DNA from: Chrysoporthe austroafricana | Taxonomy: Eukaryota > Ascomycota > Sordariomycetes > Diaporthales > Cryphonectriaceae | Reading direction: 5' to 3' | DNA length: 64,000 nucleotides | Assembly: GCA_001051155.2 (NCBI GenBank) | Contig: JYIP02000001.1 | Span: 5,146,001-5,210,000, forward strand | In this document: positions 24,737-35,631 of the stretch, piece by piece | Layout: every line of letters starts with the position of its first letter | Numbering within the stretch: the stretch's first letter is position 1 | Program-made: the position numbers and the translations under genes | The notes under the pieces: generated by a model | What the model was told of the DNA's origin: nothing | Seen by the model: only the letters and a program-made list of their open reading frames with translations | Databases searched by the model: none

Positions 24737-25798
24737 ATGGACAACAGGCTCGACGTCCCAATTGAGATCGCGCGTAGGAACGTCGAAAAGCTCGGTATCA
24801 GATACGATGAGCTGCCCCAACGGCCCTTCTGGTCGCCTCTCTTCGGGAACACCGAAGAGGACTTCAGGATCCGCGTCGCAGCCAAGGTCATGGCGGGTTC
24901 CGTCCTGACCGGGAGGGAACTCTCGCAGCCTGAGAGGGACGCATTAGCACAGCACTACGCAAAACTGTTAGCCACCCAAATGTACGCCATGCCGATCGCA
25001 ATTGGCGCTTCGCTTGGCTTCTACCGCTATACTTATCGGTCTTACGGGTTCCCCTTCTGGAAACCAAACCCTGAGAAGTTCAATCCAAACAAGTTCGGCC
25101 CGCTGCCCGAGGGCTACGTATCACAGAGGGCCTGGCATGGTCTGAGACTACTCACATGGTATGCTGGTTGCAGGGTCATTAGCGCTCTCTTCCTCACCTC
25201 CTATTCCATCTCCGTATACATGGCGGGCTATGGCACCGATCCCCGACTTCAAGACTACCGCGAGGATGTCAAAGCTAGAAGCAGTCAGCTACAGGCTGGG
25301 GCGATGCGGAAGCGCGGCCAGTTGCCACCTTCCGGGACAGTCGCCAGGACTGGGGCACCGCCATCCTCGCCGTGGGCCAGCACCGAGCAGAGCACCCAAG
25401 ATGCCCAATCGTCATGGCCTGTGGCGCAGACTCCACAGCCCCAGAGCCCCCAGGCTCCGTTCGACGACGAGCCGTACGTATTTGATGATGCGTCCCCAGT
25501 CGCGGCCTCGGAGCAACAGAGAGGCACACCACAACAGTCGGCCGAGAGAGGCTCTGCATGGGACAGGATTAGAGGCCAGGCACGCGGTGGAGCAGCGGCA
25601 CAGGGTCAAGGACAGATGAGCGCATGGAATCAGAGACGACAGGATGAGCTCACTTCTCGGGGAGCACAAGACGGGACTTCGTATAGCTTCTCATCTGGAG
25701 ACAAGGAGAGGTCGTACGCGAAGGAGCAGGCACAACAGGAGTTTGACGAGATGCTGGAGCGAGAACGACGCGGACGCGGCGATGGCTCGAGTCCTTAA
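24737..25798 (+). CDS. Two-helix membrane protein of unknown function
   Basis: A single exon gives 353 residues from the ATG at 24737. The open frame extends further upstream but has no ATG there, so this is the first usable start. The N-terminal ~80 residues are charged and helical. Two hydrophobic segments follow (about 81-98 and 140-164), separated by a Pro/Asn/Phe-rich loop (PFWKPNPEKFNPNKFGPLP). The remaining ~180 residues are low-complexity, rich in Gln, Ser, Ala and Arg, ending in a charged helix. The compact two-helix hairpin suggests an organelle membrane, but I see no clear presequence. I do not recognise a characterised family. The gene runs convergently toward the large helicase/AAA+ gene, with only about 140 bp between stops. 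Confidence 0.75.
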   Translation: MDNRLDVPIEIARRNVEKLGIRYDELPQRPFWSPLFGNTEEDFRIRVAAKVMAGSVLTGRELSQPERDALAQHYAKLLATQMYAMPIAIGASLGFYRYTYRSYGFPFWKPNPEKFNPNKFGPLPEGYVSQRAWHGLRLLTWYAGCRVISALFLTSYSISVYMAGYGTDPRLQDYREDVKARSSQLQAGAMRKRGQLPPSGTVARTGAPPSSPWASTEQSTQDAQSSWPVAQTPQPQSPQAPFDDEPYVFDDASPVAASEQQRGTPQQSAERGSAWDRIRGQARGGAAAQGQGQMSAWNQRRQDELTSRGAQDGTSYSFSSGDKERSYAKEQAQQEFDEMLERERRGRGDGSSP

Positions 25799-25939
25799 TA
25801 GTACTGTACCCTGGTGGAGTCGGCCTGGCTACGAAATCGAAGGTCAACATTTTCGGCAGCTGACCAAAAAGAGTGTATCATTCTGAAAAACAACTCCACA
25901 ACCATCGTAACATACGGAAAGTGCACTATGCTATCAGGC

Positions 25940-28900
25940 TCAAAGGTCTTTGTCCAAAGCAGCATCTGACATGAAGTGCGAGCCCCCGGCACAGCGATAA
26001 CCACTCGCCTGCCGAATCCATTGATAGCCCATCGGACAAATGCCCATTGTTTGAAGCTTTTCGCGGGCCCGAGCTTCCTTCTTCCGGCGCTCTTCTTCCT
26101 TCAGCAATCTCTGCACGATCTTCTGCCTATCCGCCTCCCGGGCCTCCTTCTGCGCCTTGAGTAGCTCTTGGTGCTTCTCTTCACGCTCTTGCTCTGCACA
26201 CTTGTCCTTCTGCAGCTGTTCCCAGACCTCGTCACTGACACCAGCATCCCTGGTCGCTTCCTCGGTGGCAGGCGGGCCAGGCTCGTCGACGAGTTGCCAC
26301 GCGCCATCCGGCTCTTGCTCCTCAGATGGTGGGCTCGGTGGCCTCTGGTCTGTATTTTGCTTCGTCGCGGCTGTCGTTGTGAACTGCGGTCCAGGGGGAG
26401 AGGGAGAAAGCGGAGGCGGCTCTTGGTCGTTGGGATTGTGGAGCGTATGCAACGGTAGAGTAGCATTAGTGCTTCGACTGGCGCGCTCTTGAAGCATACG
26501 CTTGAGCTCTGTCTCAATGACGTCTAGTCTGACTGTCAAATGACCTCGCTCAAGACCCTTCTTGTCCTTGATGGCTTTCCTGAAGATGGCTTTCGCGACC
26601 TCCTTGACATCTCGAGCGCTCGCCCAGTTGTCCTGCCGCGATAAATTGGAGAATAGATTGGCCAACCGTTTCCGGGATGAAGCATGCGTGCTCTCGAGCG
26701 CAGATATGTCGAGGATCTTCCCCTTGGCTTTCAGGTCGGCCTGCCGTGCGCCTAGGTCTCGGGTAAGCAACTCAACGCACTCATCCGGAGTCAGGCTGCG
26801 GAAATTGATCACTTCGGGGAAGCGAGAGGTCAACCCCGGGTTTGTCATCATGAGGCGGTTGATGTCGTTCTCATAGCCCGCTAGGATGATGATGAGTCGC
26901 TTAGCATACTTGTCCTTAGTGGTGGCGTCCACCAATTCGTCCATAGCTTCTTTTGCGAAATGACCCTCACCCAGACGATAGGCTTCGTCGATGAAGAGAA
27001 CCTTTCCGAGTGCCTTGTCAAGTTGCTGTTGGACCTTGGGTCCTGTGTGGCCAATGTATTGGCCAATGAGATCAGTGGCAGAGCACTCGATAACCTCGGC
27101 GGTGGATAAAAAGCCCATATCGTAGACTATACAAATTGAAATATCAGCAATGAGCATAGAAAGTACAGGATGGGACTGTCGATAACATCGCGGCTACAAC
27201 ATTGGTGACGCGTCAAGCGAAAGGGCAGGGGCAAACAATATCCAGAAACTTACAAACTTTGCCCATCTTCTTCGCTGTCGTGGTCTTGCCAGTTCCAGGG
27301 GGCCCTCTGAAGAGGAAATTGAAGGGAATGTTCTCCTTCGGATCAACCTCCAAGAGCTTCATCGCCCTGACGTTTTCTTGATATTCTCGCAACAGAGACA
27401 CGACCCCTTCATTGCCAACGGTGCCTTCGAAAAGCTTCGCGATGTCCGTATCGGCGCGCTCGGCACGGTCAAAGTTTTCGTCAAAGTCCTGAGCATCGAA
27501 CACGGAAGCCGCCGGTGTCTCCTTCCTGGAAAATCTTGATTGGTGTCTCAGCTTGGCAGCATCGAGCATTATATTGATCTCGCCCGCATTGCCAAAGTGT
27601 GGGCGATTGCGTGCTCGGTTCAGGACCTCCATTGCCACGCTCTTAGCCTGGTTCGTGGCGCCAAAGCCATCTTTCTTCAGCTTGAAATCCAGGATACTTC
27701 TGAGCTCATCGCTGCTGAAGTCTTCGAACTCGAAAGCGGACGACATTGGGAATCTTCGGCTAAGTCCTGGGTTGACGTTCTGGAACATGGCTTCCATCTG
27801 GTCTTTGTAGCCGAGTAGAAGGACACAGCGATCGTCGCCAGGAACACTCTGTACCTCCGCCACGATGGTGTCAATGACAGAAGTCTTGAAAGTGTCAGAG
27901 TGAGACGCATTGGCGTTGTAGAGACCGTAAGCCTCATCAATGACGAGGACCTTGCCCAGGGTTGCGGCCAAGATCCCCTTAGTCAACTTCTCAGATTCAC
28001 CGAGAACTGCTCCAACGAAGTCCGAGGGATTCTTGACGATAACTGCAAAGCATGTGAGTCACCGCGGGTGTCTTCACGCAATACCAAGACAGCCGTGTAG
28101 CCACGGACATATGAGCAAAAGAGGACCTGCACTTACCTTCGCCGTTGGAAAGCATGCCAAGGTCCACAAGGATCCTACCGTACAACTTGGCGACAGTCGT
28201 TTTCCCAGTGCCGGGATTTCCAATACACACTCGATTGAGGGCGTATTCGATGATGGGCTGTTCGTTCAGCTCTCTGCGGTAGTTGTGCTCAACGGTATCG
28301 ACTAACGCTTTCACCGCATTTTTGACCATATTGAGCCCAATGAGATCCTGCAACTCGCGCCACGCTTTGCTCTTCCTCAAAGCTTCGGCTGGCTCCGGGC
28401 CAATTAGGTCTTCCTTGGTGAAGAGGAGGTCGTCTGGCTTCTCTCCTCCACGGCGTTGCCGGGTGAGTCTCTTCGCTTGGCGTCCCGAGATGTTCTTCAG
28501 AGTATTCTCGATTGTTCTTGCATTGCCGAAGCCTTCTCTCCCTCGGGCCCTACCGACTCTTCTAGTGGCTATGCGACAGTACAGTCCTCTCGAACCATCT
28601 TCGCATTTCATGCGGCCGTTGAACTTTTTGTGGATGTTGAGCTCGAGTATTTTCAAGAGCTCATCGTCTGTGTAGTCTTCAAACTTCATCTGGACCGGGA
28701 AGCGTGACATCAGGCCAGGGTTGTGACTGAAGAAGGTTTCCATCTGCTTGTTGTAACCAGCCAAGACAAAAACAATCTTGCCAGTAAGGTTCTCTACCTC
28801 TGCTAAGAGATAGTCAAGCACAGCTCCCCCGCCTTGACTGTTGCCGGATGTCAGTTGATAGGCCTCGTCGATGAATAGAACGCCGCCGCCCTTGTTCAAC

Positions 28901-31900
28901 ATATTTTCAATAATCTTCTTGCACCCGCTGACACCAGCATTGGCAAGACTAGCTCCAGTCTCTTCGCAGAAGCAGGACCCAGGTATGATAGCGATGGATG
29001 TCAGAAACTTAGCGTAGAGACGCGCGACAGTCGTCTTCCCGGTTCCAGGGTTCCCGAGGAGAGAGCAGCTGAAGCGTTCCTTCTGGAGCGATATACCTTG
29101 CCGAAGTGCAGTATCAATCCTCTCCTTAATCTCCAAGAAAGCCGACTTGACCTCTTCCAGTCCAATCATGCGCATGAGTTCATCGAGTGCTTCGTTTTGC
29201 GCGCCTTCAAATTGCTTCAAATACTCCCACTCTTGCCTCGCGCCTTGAGGAATGTCAAGATTGTTGCTTGGCAAATCAGCAGGAGGAGCAGTGTCCGCTG
29301 TTGCTGTCCGAGGCTTCGGCGTGTTCAGGATTCTCTGCGCGGTGTCCCTCAAAGCCTCAAGGTCAGCCCGCTGTTGGTCCAGAGTTTTCTTTTGCTCCTC
29401 TCGGTCTTTCTGGTCCTTGATGATTCGTCGCTGATGGTCGATTTCGTCCTGGATTTCCTCAAGCTCTCTCTTGTACGCCTGCTGACGTGCCTGGCGCTCG
29501 GCCTCGAGCTTTAAGTCTCGTTTTATCCTTCTTTCGTTCTCAATGTCCTCCTGCACGCACTTTGAGCACTTGTCATTCCGTTTGTGGCACGGCGACTTGA
29601 GCGTGTGGCCTCGAGGACAGGTGGACTCGACCTTTTTCAGGCATGGCATCTTGGAGTGGTCTGTCACACGGTGGCAGCGCATGTCGCACTTGTGCAGCCC
29701 ACAGTTCAGCGAAGCGCCGCTGTACCTGGTCAGTCATTGAAGGGACACAGGACCGTGCAATTTCTGAATTAGACAGGGCAAAGGCTGTGAGTGGAGGCGG
29801 AAGCTTACCAAGGTTCTGCACAACCGCCGTCTGGGCAGCACATGTCGAAGTCCTTAGGTTCTTTAAGCAAGACTTTCTTCTCTGGATGTTTCTCACAGTG
29901 GACCGGCAGCCCATCGTGCAAGTGATTCTTATCCTTCATTGACTCGAAGAAAGGAATCCAAGTGTCTTTACCCTTTTTGCTGTGCATATAGGTCTCCATG
30001 TTGCCAAACATAATGAGACAGTTCCGTGCTCGAGACAGCAAAACGTTGAGTCGTTCACGGGCAGCAAGGAAGCCAATGTCACCATTGTTGTTGCTTCGAG
30101 TCAACGACACTATGACGATATCTGCCTCTTCGCCCTGATAGTTGTCTGCGAGAAGTCAGTAGCTGTCGGGCAAGACTTCAGGACTAGAATGAGAGCATAG
30201 CCACATTGGAGTAAGGAAATGTTTGAATTGAGGTTACTCACCGATGGTAGAGATCCGCAGTGGTGACTTAACCATCCTCGCGGCAGCCTGTGTTAACAGG
30301 CCCGCCTGAAGAAGCTCGTGTGAATCAAGGTCGCCGAGCCAAGGATCAACGTCTTCCATAAGCATATCCCTCACCAGCCTCAGCTGACCTAGGTATGGCG
30401 TCAAGACGACCATGTTCTTCGTCCCGTATCCTTGCTGTGCGAGATAGCGCACGGTCTTCAGGACCATCTCAGCCTCGAAGTTGTTTTCCTTGCTAGACTT
30501 GGCACCCTGGTCTCGTCGATCCGCAAGCTTCTCATTCTGCTCCTCAGGGTGGCTGTGATTGACGAAGATGACGCGGTCTTCAAGACCACGGATTGGGTCA
30601 CGGTGTTGTGTCTTGGGGCCATCTTCGAGTTCCGGATACGTGAGCTCTCGCACGAGCACCGAGATGTCTGGGTGCATACGATGTTGTTTTTGCAACGTCG
30701 TGTAAGGATGGCCCTGGAGGATCAATCTCTCAAAAAGAGACCGGTTGAGGTCATAGCCCTCACCCTTCTCAACGGTCAAGTTGTAGTTATTGATCTTGGG
30801 ACGTAGTTGTTTGTGGTCCCCGATCAGCATGAGTTGTTTGACCGAAGGCGTCTGGGCCGTGTGCACATGAGCCTCCTGAATCTCACCAGCCTCTTCGACC
30901 ACCACGACATCCGCCTGCGCAGCCTTAAGCAACTTTGTATACTTAGCAGCGGCAGTCGTAGTACAGCCGATGATGCGCCTTTCTCGCAAGAGTTGAGCTT
31001 TGCTCTCGCTAAACAGATTCTCCAGCTGATCCTGCGTGAGATTGAACTGCCTCGCAAGGGTTTTGACGCGCTCGGCCTTCTCTTGGAGCATTTCTGCAAA
31101 CCATTTGTCGACTAGCCTCTTGCGCTCATTGGGCTCTAGAGCCCAAACATCTTTGTGAAGGCTCAATGCGTGATGTTCGAATACCCCTGGTCCGCTTCCC
31201 GCCTGCCAACAGTTGAATAAATAGTCGGCTCTGACCACTCTGCCCTTTTTCCCTATCTTCTTGTAACCGTCCTCCCCGGCTGGGACGATGAAGGCCTCAA
31301 AGAACTTTCCACCATCTTCGGAGAACTCGAGGTAGTCTTGAATGTTCTCAAATGAGGGTCGAGCCTGCAGATAGCTCATGAATGCCTCCTTTAGCTCTTC
31401 GCTATACTCCTCCGCTTCTCCTTTCAACGTGTCGACCAGGGTCCATGACTCTCTGGTGCGACGGTATTCCGATCGTTGAGAAGACAGGAGCAAGGACGCT
31501 GTGCGGTCTGTGGACTTCGATCCCAGACGAATCATATTACTCTCGCAGATCCCAAGGCCCATGAGATCTTCCAGGAATTGATCCAGAGCGTGATTGGTGT
31601 ATGTGATCACAAGAATCTTGAAATCGGTGTGATGGAGGATATAATGAACTGCCAGTGCTCCGATGAAGGATTTACCAGTGCCTGGAGGTCCTTGAATCAC
31701 GGAGACCTTCGACTCCAGGGCATTTTTCAAAGACTGCTGCTGTGAACGGTCTAATTGAAACTTTTTCTTCACAGTCTCGTTCTGGATACTGATCTCCGCA
31801 AGCGGAGATGATGAGATCTGTCCCGTGATGGCCCGTATATGTGGCTTGGGAATGAAGTCATCGACAGTCCCCGACGGATCCAGTAGCCTGTCTTGTAGAG

Positions 31901-33167
31901 GAAGCTCCGTCATGTCCTTAAGTCGTTCCAGAACAGGCTCATAGGCAAACACAGGAGTATCAATCAAGGTGAATGCAACGCCTTCCACAGTTCTGAGGGC
32001 TATCAGAGCCTTCTCGAAAGCGTTGTCATCTGTGAACTGCAGTGCGATGACCGGTGGAGACATGATTAAACCGTCCAAGTTCCGATCAACAAAGGCGAAT
32101 CCAAAGATCTCCCGGCCCTTGTATAGAGCACCGAAAGCCTGGTGGCGAAGGAAGTTTTTGTTGTCAATGAGCCACTTCTTGCGACTGTTCTGATCTACTT
32201 TCTCTAGCCTCTCCAGCCCGGCCATACAGCTGATGGCTAAAGAGCTCTTCTTGCGGATCTTGCTGTTGTCACCGAGGTCCAAGCCCACTGGCCATAGCCT
32301 ATGAAGGGTCAAGGCGGACCGTTTGCCTGTTTTCCGAACCTGGGCGTTCTGCCAGTCATTTCGTAGTTCTCCGAGAAAATCCTCACGGGTTAGACGAAAC
32401 AGGTTGTCAAGGTGAACGGCCGGCCGCTGCGCCATGTCGGTATCAAACACTTCTGTGGCTCGGCGATAGAATGGCCTCTCAGTAGACAGGAACTCGTCCG
32501 TTGTAGGGTAAACTGCGATCTCCCGGAAATTTTCGAAGTCATTGTCATGTCTACCGCCAGGGCCGTGGGAGTCCCCTGCTTTGCTGGCGGGAGATTTTCG
32601 AAGCTGCAATAGATGCTGGATCTTGTATCCCAGCCGTCGTGTCTCAGGGCATGACGCGTCGGTGAGCTTGACCTGCTGCACGACAGTCTGAACATCGTCT
32701 TGAACATCAACTTCGGCTGACCTGGGCAGGGACAGGAGCTCGAGACAGAGCCACGAGAAGACTTTGAGGTCTGCGTCTGCCAGCCCGCCAGCCTTGGCAA
32801 TATTGACGAGGGCGTTCCACAGTGTCGGCGGTTTAATAATGGCAGTCAAGGCCATCTGGAGGATCTGACCATCGGCGAGAAGTCTCAGCTGGTCATCATT
32901 CAGATACTCGATGAATTGGAGCGTCTGGGATTTGATGAAGGTAGGGCCCAGGTCCACCCTGACGGACAGCTTCAGAGCCTCGATGCCATGTTTGCCGGCA
33001 ACGATACCTTCGATGCACGAGCTTGGCGCGGACTGGGCCCTCGCAGCTTCGAAGAACAGTTTGGCGTCGTTGGCAGATTGTACCTTCCGGTTGCCGTTCA
33101 GAATGTTACGGAACAGCGAGGCCAGTCGTCCGGCTCTGCCAGATGTGTCCTTCATTTGCGAAGCCAT
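25940..33167 (-). CDS. ZNFX1-like SF1 helicase fused to NFX1-type zinc region and three CbxX-type AAA+ ATPases
   Basis: Five minus-strand exons (33167-30242, 30145-29809, 29719-28137, 28042-27254, 27126-25940) encode 2273 residues, with consistent phases at every join. The order is as follows. An N-terminal helical region comes first. An SF1 helicase of the UPF1/ZNFX1 type has GPPGTGKS (about 495), VVVVEEAGE (about 757), GDHKQLRP, QHRMHP (about 830), STIDNYQGEEADIV (about 973-985) and LSRAR. A Cys/His-rich NFX1-type region lies at about 1075-1130, then a Lys/Glu/Gln coiled coil to about 1205. Three AAA+ domains have GNPGTGKT, GNPGTGKT and GPPGTGKT (about 1309, 1588, 1863), each with a VLXIDEAY Walker B. 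A second coiled coil ends in a short Cys/His motif (GICPMGYQW...GYRCAGGSHF). ZNFX1 acts in RNA silencing and antiviral RNA sensing in animals and nematodes; a similar RNA role here is inferred. Confidence 0.87.
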
Positions 33168-34073
33168 CGTTCAGTTCCTCACTCAACGAATATCTCAATT
33201 AGAAACTAAGAGCGACGAGGATAACGAGATGAGAGAAGTCAAGTTATATTTTCACCGACAGTAGACAGCCAAGGTCACTCTCAATCGAGCTGCCGCCTTC
33301 AGACGGGCGGGCTTTATCAATCAACCTTGTCCAGCGCCTAACCGGCATGCAAGGCAGCTTTCGCCCTGGTGTATTCGGAGCGCGGGACGTTGGGGCGGGA
33401 GCCTTATAATATAGAGAGCTCTCACAGATTCGACGGTCCCAGCAGAACTATGTTTTTGGAAGGTATATGAAAGATAACTTCTCGTACAGAGAATGAGAGG
33501 TTGTGGGGCCTTGTGATGTGTCTCAGTTGAGAGTCCTGCCAGATAGTGGACCAACAAACTGACATCTCCCAATCTACGGTCGGAGCCTCATCAGTGTCTC
33601 ACTGTCGAGCCTGTCTTTCTGCACTTCAGAGATGTTGTGTCATGCATTCGTTGGCTGGCCAGTGCGCAGGCGGGCAATGGTGTAATGCCATTCGCTCGTT
33701 GCCTGGTAGGCCTCCCGCATGCATTGAAACAGCCACAGATTTTGCCCGGCGAACAGTAAGACAAGACAGCATGGCACAACAGCACTTGCCGCATACGCGA
33801 AGGGAGAGCCTGCTTCGATTTGATGCAAGTGAGGTAATGGATCTCGCGCCAACAAAAAATGACACAGGACCTGCTGGAGTGGTCGGGCCAGCCACTTGAT
33901 CCGGCCCAGCCCCTCATACGGTCAGAGATGTCTTTCCACTCACAAACGCCCATATATGAAGACTCCTCACAACCGATGAAAACGACCTGCGACTACCTCA
34001 TTCTTGTTCTCGACCACTGGTCTCAGAACACTTGACTGCATCTCAAACAACGCTCCGAAGACACCCCGGCAGA
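33168..34073. promoter_or_regulatory. Divergent promoter shared by helicase-AAA+ and DXO-like genes
   Basis: 906 bp separate the two opposing ATGs. Overlapping frames on both strands (for example 33546-33899 and 33591-33953) have no domain. The position makes this the only upstream control region for both genes. No specific operator was identified. Confidence 0.45.
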
Positions 34074-35631
34074 ATGTGGATCCCAAATGAAGCCCCAGGT
34101 GCACGCTCCTTGCGCGGGGGATTGAGAGGAGGACACCGAGGCGGTGGTCCTGTCGGGAGGGGCAGATTCCCCGGTCCGTTCGACAGACACAACTGGGCCA
34201 GAACTCCTAGGACTAGGACGACCAATATCCCTAGCCAAGAGCCTCCTCTAGGTCCTCTGCTCTATTCATTGAGCAAGTCCGACTTTGACCAAGATGCGAA
34301 GACATACGAGTCCAGATCCGTCATCACCGACTGCAAGACCGTGAGTTCTTACAGCTGGCTTGATAGTATCGATGCCACGATCCTTGTTCCAGGTGAGCTT
34401 GCCCAACAAATACAAAGAAAGCCCTCGTTTAGCCCGCGGAAGAGGTAGGATCAGTGCTGAGAACATTGTAGGGAAACCGCCCAGATGGACACCCCTCGCC
34501 AAACCTCGCCAGCTCAAACCTGATAGCGACGTTTATTTCCGTGATCGCAACTCAGCCAACTTTCCCAAGCACCCTATCGAGCCTGCTATTGTCGCCGCTT
34601 TGACGATCGACCCGGACGTCGCGCGAGAGATTGACATCGTCGCCTGCAGCAGTACTCTCGGCAACCTCCTCCGATTCATCAGGGCCGAGGACAAGCAATT
34701 CCGCATGCTGGTTGAGTGTGTTGGTAGCACGGTCTTCTTCGTTCGGCGTGAGAACACCCCTCGCGAGATCATCCCCGATGTCAAAGGCTACGGCCACTCA
34801 TTTCCCGAGGCATACACCAGCTGGGATCCCGAGGTCAAGGGGGCAACTTCGCATCAGCGGGTGCTCTCGTACCGCTTTGGGGGGCTGAGCTGTCTTGTGA
34901 GGTTCGAGAGCGACGGATACATCGTTGGCAAAGATGACGAGAAACCCAGCGAAGCTCGGGATCGCACCATCCCAGCGGATATAGGTGACGACCTATCGGC
35001 CGCCCTTGCCGGAAACCGTGTGACCTCTACCGCACCCGCGAAGCACAACGGTGACCTCAAAGTGGTTCGAGCCGGCCATCTCGTCAAGCAGGACCATATC
35101 TTTGAGCTCAAAACGCGCTCTTATAGGCGGAAGGAGGCGGGTACTTTCGAGGATACCTTTGGAGATCAGCTGCCGCGGTTGTGGGTGGCTCAACTGCCGA
35201 AATTCATCCTCGCCTACCATAATGATGGAATTTTCGCGGATGAGGACATCACAATTAGAGATGTTGAAGGAGAGGTCAGGGCCTGGGAGAGAGACCATGT
35301 TGACGCCCTTTCACACCTGGCAGCTCTGATTCATCGCATCATAGCTCTTGTCAGGGCAAGACCGGACTGTAAGTTAGAGCTCCGACACGATACGATTGGG
35401 ATCCTCGAGGTTCGCGAGCAGCGGGCGGATGCTGGAGACGCTCTGTCCACGCGAGTCCGAGCGTTGTGGGCAGAGAGTGAGGAGAGTACCCACGCGACTT
35501 CTCTTTCTGAAGACTCAGATTCTGATTCCAGCGATTCGGCTGGGAATGGTTGGGATGGTGACGACTTCGAGCCCGACTTCACTGCATGTTCGGCAGATAG
35601 CTGTGGATATTGCGGCCGATGCTCGTACTGA
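34074..35631 (+). CDS. RGG-tailed protein with divergent DXO/Rai1-like fold
   Basis: Exons 34074-34392 and 34472-35631 encode 492 residues with a split Gly codon; the ATG at 34074 is the first in frame. The N-terminus has RGG/RG repeats typical of RNA binders. The core begins SYSWL...LVPG and carries, in DXO/Rai1 order: DIVACSSTLGNLLRF (about 161, aligning with the DXO block that precedes its RG.LTK motif); an ExD motif, FESDG (Glu252, Asp254); ELKT (Glu318, Lys320); and RLWVAQ (Arg342 to Gln347, matching KxxxhQ). A hydrophobic strand and NDG follow. DXO and Rai1 remove defective 5' caps and degrade RNA with a PD-(D/E)XK centre. The Arg of motif I appears replaced. Relatives may be labelled 'geranylgeranyl pyrophosphate synthetase', but no DDxxD motif supports that. 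The C-terminus is acidic and ends in a short Cys-rich stretch. The assignment is inferred from motif order. Confidence 0.7.

Noticed and set aside
34360..35631. Geranylgeranyl pyrophosphate synthase as the identity of the DXO-like gene
   Set aside because: No aspartate-rich DDxxD motifs and no all-helical prenyltransferase layout; the ExD/ELK order fits another fold.
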